Assembly (NCBI GenBank): GCA_030734395.1
Contig: JAUZTG010000048.1
Location: forward strand, 2,666,001-2,730,000
DNA from: Sarocladium kiliense
Taxonomy: Eukaryota; Ascomycota; Sordariomycetes; Hypocreales; Sarocladiaceae
DNA: 64,000 nucleotides
Direction: 5' to 3'
The notes beneath the pieces are model-generated. The model worked only from the letters and a program-made list of their open reading frames with translations, was not told the DNA's origin and did not search any database. Both the position numbers and the translations under genes were made by a program. The first letter of the stretch is position 1. Each line of letters begins with the position of its first letter. Below are positions 1 to 10,406 of this stretch, piece after piece.

Positions 1-1985
1 AGGCTAGAGTCCCGGACAGCCCTCTGCCGCATCAGCAGCCAAGCACTGACTCGAATCTTGTCCCAGGGAGTTTCGAGATGCGACAACACGTTTTCACAGT
101 GCTGATAGTCCAGGCAGCCAACGAACCGCTATCGAAGTCATTGAACGAAGGGAGTCGTTGGCGTCACTGAGGAGATTGGATCAGTCATGGAGGCGCACTA
201 CTCTGTACTCCGTGCAGTAGTCAGCTCCAGCAATGCAGATCCGCAGCGTGTGGCTCTCATCGAAACACAGCTAGTACCCTCATGACGCCGTCGCCAAGTC
301 ATCTTCATTCCAGTCTTTCCTTCAACTCACATTGACAACCACATGCGGGCTTCATTCTCTCCGGTCTGGTCACTGTCTTCTATTTCCAGACGACAAGATA
401 CATACAATAACGCGAGCTCCTCTTCGACCCGAGCTGCAGCGGCCCTGCATATGCACGAAAGCCGTTATCCCTTCTACGCTGTCTCATTGGCCATCTCCTA
501 TCCCAGCTCTTGAGGCTTGGACTTAGTTCTAGTCGCGGACGAGGACCTTCCATTCTGGCTTCATCACAATGCTCATTCGAACTCGATGTCGCGCCGGCTC
601 CGATCTCAATCTCATGTGACTGTCTCATCCAGATCTCATCATTTCCATGCTGACCAAAGATGGTCCAAGGAGCACATTGAACATATACCCTCCTCATCCA
701 TGCTAACTAGTCGCTCAATTGCCGACGCGTCTGCCTCAAACACAATGCGATCGTGCCAGTCCCTGCACCCTCGTTGCTGGCTGTGCATGGCAGGCTCAGC
801 ACATTTTGCATCGCCCCCTTCTCTCAAGCACTCACCTCCAACCGATTTCTCAAAGGGTTCGAAAGGATGACCCCAATTGCTATAATTATCGCCATCCTGC
901 TGCATATTCGCCACCTCAACTCTGCAGATCCGGAGCTGAGCCACCCGCTCAACCACATCCTACAGCCACAATCAGCACAGTGCGATCGCAAAAGAGGCAT
1001 GGCACGACCCAGTAGGCCGAGAGGCTAACCGCCAACTTTCCTGTTGACGAAGCCTAGCTATCTCGATTTCCCGCCCGGCATGATCTAGAGATTCTCTCCG
1101 ACCTGGTAACCCGGGACACGCTTATGCTACGGGAATCTGAAACGTTGAGTCGGCGCGACCACCCCTCTTCATCGCATTACCGTAATCGTAATACGTCGGT
1201 CGAAAACGGTCGCAACCACCCCGTTGGATTAGCTGAGCCAGAGTAAGCAGGGCGCGCCCATGAATTATGATGACGGTCGAAGGTCCTTTGCCCAGAGGAT
1301 CTCATCTCGGGTCCCCACCGAGCATTGAAACAATGGCGAGTGCCCAGACCACGCCGAAATCACGGACTGGAATGTAGATCATCTCCTCCAAGCTGAAGCC
1401 GACAGCAAGGAAATGTTCGTCTGAATAATGTTTGGCCCGCAGGTACGCATTGTATGACGTTCAGTTGAATTGAGCCGATTTGCAGAATCAATTAATTGAC
1501 ACGTGCTCACCGGTTCCAGAACCACACCAACACAGCATGTCTAATTTGCATATAAATGAACGTCATTACTGGATAAAACTAGTATGGAAGCTTCTCCTGT
1601 CCAGCCGCAGTTTCCATCAGTTTGGCAAAAGGAGCCGAACAAACAAATTTCTGAGGGACTGCAAAGCCGAACAGCCGTTAAAAGATCTCCCCTTAATCGT
1701 GTTTCAACTCATCGTCCCACGTGGAAGAAGGGAGCTGCACGTTTCTGTAGCACAACATGACAAGCATCGAGAACAAGAGCATAGGTAACACAGACTCGCT
1801 TCGATGCATTAAACAAGCTTGAGGCTTGTATGACAGTATATACCTGCCTCAGAAAAACACGAATTCGTGTTCCCAAAACCCTCTGGGATCCATAACCTTC
1901 CCGGCAGACCTTCGTGCACGCTCCCTGTCCAACTCAGAGGACAAGGGAAACACCCTATCCACCTTGCAGAGGACCTATTTCACCT
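1..1985. other. Intergenic, no gene recognised
   Basis: I see no convincing coding region in this stretch. The open frames are short, overlap on both strands, and none reads as a known family or splices into a neighbour. The right end abuts the stop codon of the minus-strand DBP9 gene, so its 3' flank and transcript end lie here. Confidence 0.5.
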
Positions 1986-4091
1986 CTATTTCGTTTTCCT
2001 CCGCGCTTTGAATGTCTTGAGAGGATCGCCCCTCCGAGACCCGCCACGTACTTTCCGTCCGCTGCCCCTCCCTCCTCGTCTTCCTCCGGCGATCCTAGCT
2101 TGCTTCCGGAGCGGGACGAAGCCGACGCTATCGGTCAAGGCTTTCTTGCCGTCCGCAGGTAGGAGGTAGTCCGGGATGTGTCGGAGGTGAGCTTGCTGTC
2201 GTGCAGTTCGCAGTTCACCGTCGTGACGCACGTGGCTAAGCTCAGTAGGGTTCTCCTCGAAGTATCTGCATAAAATAGTTAGCATCACTGGATAACGATG
2301 AAAGATGAAACATGGGTTGGAACATACCTCTTCAGCTTGTCACTCTTCAAGAGCTCCTGTCTCAACTCTCTCGTCCTGGCTTCTCTCACAGCCACCTTGG
2401 TAACCGCACGAAGCGCATCGTTCATACGGTAACGGAACGCATCGACCTGCTCCTTGTTGAAGTGATAATCCTTAAGCTCCTTCCCTTGCTTTGCCTGGCG
2501 CTTGATGATCTTCTTGAGCACCTTCTCGTCGTTCTCAGCCGTCGCGACAGATGTGGGTACGTGCTTGCGGTAGAGCTTCTCTGGCACAACGAAGGACAGT
2601 GCCATACCACTGCGTCCTGCTCGCGCTGTCCGACCAACACGGTGGGTATATGATGATGCTGAGGTGGGGAGGTCGAAGTTGATGACGGTACCGACATTCT
2701 TGAAGTCAATGCCTGACAGATGTTAGTAACTGAACCCCGCGGAGGCTGGCGAAGAGCGTACCTCTTGAGACACCGTATTCGGGATCTTTCCTTGACACCT
2801 TTCTCTTCTTCTTTGGCTGTGACGAAGAGTCTTCAGTCTCAGCCTCGGCCTTCTTCTGTTTCTTCTTGGGCTCCTCGGCGCCATCTTCAGCCTCGGCTTG
2901 CTCCTTGGCTTCCTCCTCTTCATCCTCAGGACTCTTCTCATCCCCGAACATCTCGCTCTTCTCGTCCGAAGCAATAATGATGTCGTACACATTTCGGTTG
3001 AACTCCTCAACAACGTGTATTCTAGAGTTCACGGGTAGTTCTGAGTTAAGAATACAGCTCCGAATACCGAACTGCTCGAAGAAGAGTTTGAGGCGGTAAC
3101 AACGGTCGATGTCGCTGACGAAGATGATACACTTGCCCTTGATGAGCTTCAGCTTGAAGATGACATAGGCCAGAAGAAACTTCTCGTCCTCGCCGCACCT
3201 GTAGAAGTTAGTACTATCACCATAAGCTGCCAGTTGAGTGCTAGGACTTACTTGACCACATAATGGGTCACTCCCTCTCCCTCTGAGTCGGGCTCTGCAA
3301 CATCCAACAGCGCAGGATTCCTGTGGAGAATACCCTTCAAAGTATCAACTTCTGGTGAGAGAGTTGCACTCATCATGATAGTCTGCACACCCTTCGGCAC
3401 CGATCGTGCCAAGTTCTCCAAGTCTTGGTCATAGCCGTACGACAGCAGCAGGTCCGCTTCGTCCAGAACCAGGCAGGACAAGCTTTCGAGCGACAAAGCC
3501 CCAGAGTTCACATTCTGCCAGGCACGTGCCGGTGTTGAGATGACGATATCGGGTGCGTTCGAGAGCATGCTTCGTTGGACAGCCTCGGATAGTTTGTCAG
3601 TCAACTTGACTGTCTGGACGTCTTTTGCGCAGAAGGCGGAGAATTGCTCGGCGGCTTTGAAGACTTGGTCGGCGAGTTCGCGGGTCGGAACGAGGATGAG
3701 GGCGGCGGTCGATTGCGACGGCTGAGCCTGAAGCATTCAATTAGTCTCATGCGTCCGCCTAGACAAGATGTGGTGACGATGTTTCTGAGCTCACCTGCTT
3801 CTTCTTCAAGATGGTGGACAGCACAGGCAGCACATACGCCGCTGTCTTGCCTGATCCGGTCTTGCCCTTGCAAAGAACATCTTGGCCGGTCAAAGCGAGC
3901 GGAATGGCCTTCTGTTGAACCAGTGTCGGCCTCTGGTAACTCAGCTTCGCGATGGCCTGAACGAGCCGTGCGTCGAGGCCCAAGTCAGCGAACGATGGCT
4001 CAGCCTTGGATCCCTCGGTCTTCGCAGCAATCGGCGTCTCCGTATCTTCAGAGCCCGCGGGCCTGTCGTTCTGATCAAGCTTGCGCTTCAT
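1986..4091 (-). CDS. DBP9: ATP-dependent DEAD-box RNA helicase DBP9
   Basis: DBP9 is a nucleolar helicase of 60S ribosomal subunit assembly. I read five exons on the minus strand: 4091-3795, 3727-3252, 3198-2762, 2712-2328 and 2265-1986, giving 624 aa. Visible helicase motifs are CKGKTGSGKT (about 74-83, ATP binding), PTREL (113-117), DEAD (188-191) and SAT (219-221). The C-terminal RecA lobe contains SRGIDFKNV and HRVGRTARAG. The third exon carries an acidic plus lysine-rich insert typical of DBP9 and a likely nuclear/nucleolar signal; the C terminus is Gly/Arg/Lys-rich. All four introns (49-67 bp) have GT..AG ends and restore family sequence such as VKCGEDEKFLL and LNSELPVNSR. I chose the ATG at 4091 because the family begins MKRKLD; an in-frame upstream extension is not needed. 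This is a housekeeping gene beside the catabolic island. Confidence 0.96.
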
Positions 4092-4850
4092 GATTCGTCC
4101 GGCGAAGCGTGCGCACAATGAGGATTCTTACTTGAGCAGCGTTGGGATTGATCTGGTAGAACGGCTGGCAGCGGTCTGCAGGACATCGAAAAATTCCTAG
4201 CACATGAAAGTTCGTCGGCGGAGGTGGGGGGTTGCCGCAACTTTTTAGTGGAGCTGCCAGTTGTTGGTCGCCAAGGTACCTAAGGAAGGACAAGCGTGGA
4301 TGGCAGCAAGCCACTTTACAACTCTTCGGCCTAAATAGTAGGCGGATTATGAGACCTAGGAATACCTCGATGAGTACCGTCGTTAATAACATTTTAGTTT
4401 CTATACGTGGCAAATTGTCTGACAGAGGTTCCTTGGAGGGAGTACAGTCGGAGCTGGGGTTTTACGATTAATCTCGAGCAGCGAAGCTGATCATGTCCTT
4501 CCCTGTCAAGAAGAATGCAATGTGAGAGTCAACACCTGATCAGACCTGAAATAGTCCAGAGATCTCTTTATCAACAGGCAACTGAGTATCGTCAGCTGAA
4601 TAAAATCCATCATTGGGTAGGTATCTCAATCGACGCCGAGCAGCGACTTAGCTGCAGGGTAGCTTCAAGCTCGCCCGATCTCGGTGTAAACGGCTATTGA
4701 AGGAGGGGCTGTCTTGTGATCCAGCATCTCACATCACAGTTTCACGGACATCCATAACCTGTTCCTGCTTTCGTTTGAGTCTCGAATAACTGATTGGTCA
4801 TTGACTCGCCAAGAGCAACATTAACTACCTCCAACCCGGCCTATCACACA
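4092..4850. promoter_or_regulatory. Divergent promoter region DBP9 / OCD-family gene
   Basis: This 759 bp non-coding interval lies between the minus-strand DBP9 start and the plus-strand ornithine cyclodeaminase-like start. It must hold the 5' regulatory sequence of both genes. I see no recognisable RNA gene or repeat in it. The CCGG-N8-CCGG motif found in three later promoters is absent here. Confidence 0.55.
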
Positions 4851-5894
4851 ATGCGTCTCGTCTCGGAGCCAGCCCTCGCTGGCCTCCTTCGCAATCTGAC
4901 CAAAGATCAGGCCAGCCAGCTTCTGACAGGTCTCTCTACTGCTCTCGAAACCTATTCCAAGCAAGATGCTGATCTAAACTGTGATGGACCCATCAAACAA
5001 CCTCTAAGGACCGTCGTGACCACAGCTGAGGGCAACGTGAGGCTCTTCATGCCAGCTGCTGATGCCCAAACCACGGGCATCAAGGTCGTCACAGTGCCGA
5101 AGCAAGGAGATATCCGCGGAACAATCAATCTTTTCAACAGTGATGGCTCGCTTAGAGGTCTCCTCAGTGCAGCCGAGATCACAGCATTCCGAACTGCCCT
5201 GGCGTCCATGACCCTGCTCACACGGGCATCTGGAGTCAGCAAGACCGAGATTGTCGTTTTTGGTGCCGGAAGACAGGCTGAGTGGCATGCTCGCCTGGCT
5301 GTTATCCTCTTTGGCGAGGAAGTATCCAAGATTACTTTCGTGAATCGGAGCAAGGGTCGACTGGCTGCAATGTGCGAGGAACTCGAAGTCGATTTACGCA
5401 ACACCCTACCCAATCTTGAAATTGATCAGATTGCAAAGGAAGACTTGACAGAGGAGAACTATAAAGCTAAGCTCAAAACTACGCTGAGCACAGCCGGAGT
5501 CTTGCACTGCTGTACCCCATCCACAGAGCCTCTGTTTCCCCATGCGGATCTTGGTCAAGGGTCGAAGTTCTTGTCACTTATTGGTTCATACAAGCCGCAT
5601 ATGCAAGAGATCGACTCAGAAACACTGCTTTCGGGCGGATCCAAGGTCTTTGTCGATAGCAAGTACGCATGCCTTCAGGAGGCCGGAGAGATCATCAAAG
5701 CCGGACTCGGTGAAGACGCCCTCACTGAGATCGGGGCTCTGTTTGCTTCCAAAGACGCTAGTGTGGTTGCGACACATGATTCGAACATTATTTTCAAGTG
5801 CGTGGGAATGGGCATCATGGACCTCTCGGTGGCGCATTCGCTCCTCGAGATTGCTGAAGCAGAAAGCATCGGACAAGAAGTTGACGGATTCTGA
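4851..5894 (+). CDS. Ornithine cyclodeaminase/mu-crystallin family protein
   Basis: This is a single-exon gene of 347 aa. The fold is the OCD/mu-crystallin NAD(P)-dependent type. The dinucleotide site VVFGAGRQAEWHARLA has GAGRQA at 138-143. The N-terminal half carries the substrate-side residues GIKVV (K78) and FRTALAS (R114). The C terminus IIFKCVGMGIMDLSVAH matches fungal members. Family members include ornithine cyclodeaminase, ketimine reductases and opine or alanine dehydrogenases, so the substrate cannot be read from sequence. I chose the ATG at 4851 (context cacacaATG) because upstream in-frame sequence has no ATG and does not resemble the family. It sits at the left edge of the catabolic island and could handle an amino or imino acid product, but that role is inference. 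Confidence 0.9.
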   Translation: MRLVSEPALAGLLRNLTKDQASQLLTGLSTALETYSKQDADLNCDGPIKQPLRTVVTTAEGNVRLFMPAADAQTTGIKVVTVPKQGDIRGTINLFNSDGSLRGLLSAAEITAFRTALASMTLLTRASGVSKTEIVVFGAGRQAEWHARLAVILFGEEVSKITFVNRSKGRLAAMCEELEVDLRNTLPNLEIDQIAKEDLTEENYKAKLKTTLSTAGVLHCCTPSTEPLFPHADLGQGSKFLSLIGSYKPHMQEIDSETLLSGGSKVFVDSKYACLQEAGEIIKAGLGEDALTEIGALFASKDASVVATHDSNIIFKCVGMGIMDLSVAHSLLEIAEAESIGQEVDGF

Positions 5895-6139
5895 GAGGTT
5901 GTATCATTGTCAGAATGATCTCTCTGAATCCTGGACAATAGGATTCTCCAACTCCAAATCAGCTTTAACACATACGTGCCTCGGGAAGACGCCCGTGCGG
6001 TGTCTCTAATCGGTCACCTCAAGCATCGACTAGACACTTCGCATCACCAGCGCACCTACTCGGGGTTTTAACACAGTATGTGCTATGTCAAACATGGCTA
6101 TGCACGTGATCCCTTTTCTCTAAAATATATTGTCTCTTC

Positions 6140-7744
6140 TTACGACTTGTTCAGCAGATCCCATACCTTCAGGCCTTCTTCCCACTTGTCATCCGTCCAG
6201 ACATCTGTTTCGCCGTCATTCCTCCACCGCCTCATCTCCTTGGGGTGCTTTGGACCCCATTCAACCACGTCACCTTTGACGAAAGACGCAAATCCTTGAT
6301 TCCATCCCTTCAGCCAATTCTTCTCCCGAGTAGTGAGTCCACCCGAGAAGTTCGAGCCCCAGAACCAGATCGGTACATCACTGGAATGCGTCACGCCCCA
6401 TTCCAAGGGGATGGTCTCATCAATACAACCCAGTCGCTTATCGAAGCGATACCGTAGCACATCGATGCCTGGAACAAGTCCACTTCGAAACAGCGCATTG
6501 TGGAATCCTCGCTGGAGCGCGTGAACCTGAATGTCCGCGTATATGTGACCGAAGAGCACCTTCCAATCATCGTAACCGGGAGGAAGTTCCTTATTCGGGC
6601 CGCAATAATACTCCATCAACTTTCTCGCCGCATTCTCAGGGTACTCAGCGCAAAGGCGGGAGTAGACCGCATCGTAGGAATCTTCTGGTGTACGCCAGTT
6701 GCGATAGATTGTGTGTTCGTCTTTGCACTCTCCGCTAAGCAACGTGATGCCACTTTCCTTCATCCTTTTACCAAACTCCCCCTTATCAACCTTGCGCATA
6801 AGGTCTTTGGGCAAGAATGAACCGTCATCAAGAAGTCGGAACTCGTGAATATTCATATCTTCCTGCACATCGATCAGCCGCTGGTAGGGAAGGCTTCGAA
6901 GCATCTTCAATTTCTTAGTCGACGAATATTCGACTGGGACGCCCAGCCTTGTGATATACTCGTTGAATTGCTTTTGCTGTTCTGCTAGGGTCTTAGGCGT
7001 GATGCCTGGACCATTTGAGAGCATAGCAAGTCTTCTGATGATACGCTTGTCTGCCGGAACACAGTATAAGTCGTGCGCCAAATGCTGAAAAGCCGAAAAC
7101 CCACCGGCTGAGTATCCGGCAGCAGTGATGTTGGAAGGATCTCCTCCAAATGACGAGATGTTTGTGTGTGTCCATTCCAGCGCTATTCTCTGATCCCACA
7201 GGCCCATGTTACCGTAGGGCTCATTGTGATTCCTTGCCTCAGCCGCGAGTTCTTCACTCGCAAGGAATCCGAAGGCATTCAACCTGAAGGCAGGGAAGAC
7301 CATGATCGCTCGGAAGGCTGAATCTCCTAGAAGTGGTGCCAACGCACTTGGTCCCCAATTTGGACTGCCCCATTGAAGAAAACCGCCATGAAAATAGACA
7401 CAGACAGGCCAGCCCTCCTTCGGCACAGGCTCTGCAGGTATCCAAATATTCAGTTGCAGACAGTCCTCGTCAAAGAGGGTTTTATTTGGTGGTGTGCGGC
7501 AAGGAGGCTGTGGACAAACTGCTGTTCCACCTACGAATCGACCTGGATTCGACACTGTGCCGTACTTGTATCCCTTAGGTAGCTTTCGAGGAGCGCGAAA
7601 ACGGTATTCGCCGGTAGGTGGCAAGGCATATGGAATGCCACCAAAGTAATGGACAACTGATTCACCGCGCAGGCTTAAGGTCAGGCCTTCAATCTGCCCC
7701 AATGGACCAGCATTAAAGAGGTAGCTTTGCTGCTGATAGGCCAT
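6140..7744 (-). CDS. Type-B carboxylesterase (alpha/beta hydrolase)
   Basis: This intronless gene encodes 534 aa of the carboxylesterase/lipase type-B family, which hydrolyses carboxylic esters. The signature EDCLQLNIW lies at 93-101 and the oxyanion-hole HGG at 119-121. The nucleophile elbow GYSAGG has Ser212. The probable acid is in GECKDEH (E343) and the catalytic His is in WGVTHSSD (H453), so the triad is complete. I start at MAYQQQ (7744); the longer frame upstream lacks family similarity. I see no classical signal peptide at this start, so it is probably intracellular. It is transcribed divergently from the acyl-CoA ligase at 8339. An intracellular esterase fits opening of an ester-bearing substrate in the island. 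One CCGG-N8-CCGG occurrence (7104-7119) falls inside this coding region, probably by chance. Confidence 0.92.
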   Translation of the reverse strand: MAYQQQSYLFNAGPLGQIEGLTLSLRGESVVHYFGGIPYALPPTGEYRFRAPRKLPKGYKYGTVSNPGRFVGGTAVCPQPPCRTPPNKTLFDEDCLQLNIWIPAEPVPKEGWPVCVYFHGGFLQWGSPNWGPSALAPLLGDSAFRAIMVFPAFRLNAFGFLASEELAAEARNHNEPYGNMGLWDQRIALEWTHTNISSFGGDPSNITAAGYSAGGFSAFQHLAHDLYCVPADKRIIRRLAMLSNGPGITPKTLAEQQKQFNEYITRLGVPVEYSSTKKLKMLRSLPYQRLIDVQEDMNIHEFRLLDDGSFLPKDLMRKVDKGEFGKRMKESGITLLSGECKDEHTIYRNWRTPEDSYDAVYSRLCAEYPENAARKLMEYYCGPNKELPPGYDDWKVLFGHIYADIQVHALQRGFHNALFRSGLVPGIDVLRYRFDKRLGCIDETIPLEWGVTHSSDVPIWFWGSNFSGGLTTREKNWLKGWNQGFASFVKGDVVEWGPKHPKEMRRWRNDGETDVWTDDKWEEGLKVWDLLNKS

Positions 7745-8338
7745 CGTGGTGTAACTGAGGCGCTTGAGGGAAGGTGATATGCCGGAAAACCTCTGAGTGA
7801 TAATGGAACAGACTACTGGGATAGGTACGATTGGATCGGACCCAATTTCCTTGAAGTTCGCGACAAAGTGATGGTCCGCAACGCTGTTGCATGGAATTAC
7901 GTCTCCGATTCTTCTAACATAGGGCCGGGAAGACGGCCCAAGAAAAGCACATGCGTTCACACCTCCTGCGGCAGCGCCCGGGGGACGTCCTGCAGTGTCG
8001 GCTGTCTGGACATAACGAGAGACTCAGCACGACAAAAGGCGACAGTGTCTTGTCTTGCGTCCCCACGTCTAGTTCAAGTTTAGCGAAGTTGCGTGGGTGT
8101 GAGACCAGGAGAGCATCCGGACAAGCCGCCGGCGAGGCAAGCCGACCGCTCCCCGGTCATCCCCACGCGTGTAAGTGCCGCCGTAGTCGGCGATGCAGAT
8201 GGACGTTGACCATTTTCCCAATCCAGCGACGACAGACGTGACGGAGATATGAAGCACTGCTAGGCCAAGTCGACTATTCAGTAAGCCAATCCAACTTGCG
8301 AACAGGTTGCGCATAACATTATCTTTCAAAAAATTACA
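7745..8338. promoter_or_regulatory. Divergent promoter with CCGG-N8-CCGG site (8117-8132)
   Basis: This 594 bp region lies between the esterase (minus) and acyl-CoA ligase (plus) starts. At 8117-8132 it contains CCGGacaagccgCCGG, an inverted CGG..CCG pair of the type bound by Zn2Cys6 dimers. The same spacing recurs in the next two divergent promoters of the island. Additional CCG/CGG triplets lie nearby at 8130-8160. I identified no coding sequence. Confidence 0.55.
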
Positions 8339-10209
8339 ATGCCAGCTAATATTCACCGGACGCCATTGTTCCAGGTTCTTCATGAGCAGGACGCATCGTC
8401 CACTGCCATCGTGAACCAGAGCACTGGTGCAGTCTTCTCATATGGATCATTGCTTCGTGACATTGCACGAGCCCGGCAGGCACTCTTGAAGTCTGTGGGA
8501 GACAAGCCTTTAACGGGTGAAAGAATTGGGTTCCTCGTGGAAAACGGTTACGGCTACGTAGGTAAGAAGGCAACATCAACTGCATTTACTGTCATACAAG
8601 GCACCATTGCTAAACAAGATCGATAGTCACGTTCCTGGCGATCCTAGCATCGAGCGCTATTGCGGTGCCTCTAGCAACTTCTCATCCAGCCAGCGAGCTG
8701 CGATATATCTTGAACGACAGCGCAGCCTCCGTTGTAATCTCATCCTCTACCTATATCAAACAAGCAGAGGAAGTGCTCAAGGAGGGCTTAGACATTGCTC
8801 CTGTTCTCCATGAACTTGGGACCTTCGACAAGCAAAATGACGAAACCTTCGACATGCAATGGGAAGATGCACCTGCTGATGCTACCTCCGGCATGATGCT
8901 TTACACCTCTGGCACCACGGCCCGGCCAAAGGGAGTCTTGCTTAGAGAAGCGACTCTGCGTGCCCAAGCGCACAGCCTGCACAAAGCCTGGAGCTATCAA
9001 CCCTCTGACCGTCTGTTACACATTCTACCTCTGCACCACATTCATGGCACCGTGAATGCGCTACTAGCACCTCTGCTGGCCGGGTCGACTGTCGAGTTTA
9101 TGGATGGGTTCAATGCCAACAGAGTTTGGTGTCGCTTGGCAGCACCTTTCTTGGCTATCAACGGCATGACCAACGGTACGACCGGTGGTGTACTCAATGG
9201 CGCAACCAACGGCACGATCAACGGCGCCAGCGGCAAGGCAATCTCCCAACCCATTACTTTCTTCACAGCCGTGCCTACAGTCTGGGCTCGTATGTTAGCG
9301 GCTTACCCATCTCTCTCCCCTGAGCTCCAGAAGGCTGGCAAGGAGGCAGTATCTGTGAGGCATCTCCGTCTCAATATTTCTGGCTCGGCTGCACTCCCTG
9401 CTCCCACACGGGATGCTTGGACCAAGCTCTCCGAGGGTAATGTTCTCCTCGAGCGTTACGGTATGACCGAAGTTGGCATGGCTATCTCGTGCGGCCTGAA
9501 CTACAGCGACCGTGTCGAGAGTTCTGTGGGCTGGCCCCTACCTTCGGTCGAAGTTCGACTTGCAGAGAAGAACGAAGAGACAGGAGAAGAGACAATCATC
9601 GCCCTGGGTGAAGAAAAGGACCCCGCTACAGGCAAGGAAAGACAAGGCGAAATCCAGCTCCGTGGACCAACGATCTTCTCTGAGTATTGGCGCAATCCCG
9701 CCGCAACCGAGAAAGAGTTCACGCAAGATGGGTGGTTCAAGACGGGCGATATTGCTATTCGGCGCACCGTTCCAGGCTCAGGCGAGGGCAAGTCTGGCTC
9801 ATGGGCTCAAGGACCAGCATACTTCATCCAGGGTCGACGCAGTGCTGATATCATTAAGAGCGGTGGCGAGAAGATCTCCGCATTGGAAGTCGAGCGTGAG
9901 CTGCTCGCTCTGCCCAACATTAGTGAATGCGCTGTGGTTGGATTGCCGTCAGAGGCCTGGGGTCAAAAGGTTGCAGCAGTGGTTGTCTTGTCAGAGGCAG
10001 GAAAGACTAGCACCGAGCCGTGGGGAGTAAAGGAAATGAGACGCGACTTGAAGGCTCATGTTCCGCCATTTAAGATCCCGCAGGACCTGGAGATTGTCGA
10101 CTCTATCAAGCGCAATGCAATGGGTAAGGTCAACAAGAAGGACCTGATTACAGATGTTTTCGGCGACAAGGAGAGAATAAGGAGGAGGAGCGTTAGTGGT
10201 CGCAAGTAG
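8339..10209 (+). CDS. Malonyl-CoA-synthetase-like AMP-dependent acyl-CoA ligase
   Basis: Two exons, 8339-8561 and 8627-10209, give 601 aa of the ANL adenylating family. The motifs are ordered: TSGTTARPKG (168-177, P-loop), ERYGMTE (350-356), GWFKTGD (443-449), GRRSADIIKSGGEK (477-490) and the C-terminal NAMGKVNK with likely catalytic K575. The stretch ERYGMTEVGMA with a following SVGWPLPSVEVR is closest, in my reading, to ACSF3/malonyl-CoA synthetase. Malonate or methylmalonate is therefore the best substrate guess, though other short acids are possible. An Asn/Gly-rich insertion (about 253-277, NGMTN, NGATN, NGTIN, NGASG) interrupts the core and looks like a tandemly expanded loop. The C terminus is not a clear peroxisomal signal, and no obvious mitochondrial presequence is seen. 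The gene is divergent from the esterase. Confidence 0.88.
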
Positions 10210-10406
10210 CGGCAGTTTGTAGAGAGGAATGAGAATAGTGACAAATTAAAGCTTCTCCCACACTCGCTGTTAATTCCTTGTCGCTAATGCATCATTGGCA
10301 TTACCATGGACGATGTTAGGGGACAATGACAGGACAACAACATAGCAGAAGTTCTCTATCTAAGAGTTCAACCCCCCGTAGAGAGCTTTCATCTATAACA
10401 GTGGTT

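Noticed and set aside
1..1985. Several short open frames at the left edge as small genes
   Set aside because: They overlap one another on both strands, lack protein-like composition and have no plausible splice partners.
7104..7119. CCGG-N8-CCGG inside the carboxylesterase coding region as a fourth regulon site
   Set aside because: It lies in coding sequence that encodes conserved residues, and about one chance occurrence is expected in a window this size. It is kept as a caution, not counted as a regulatory site.
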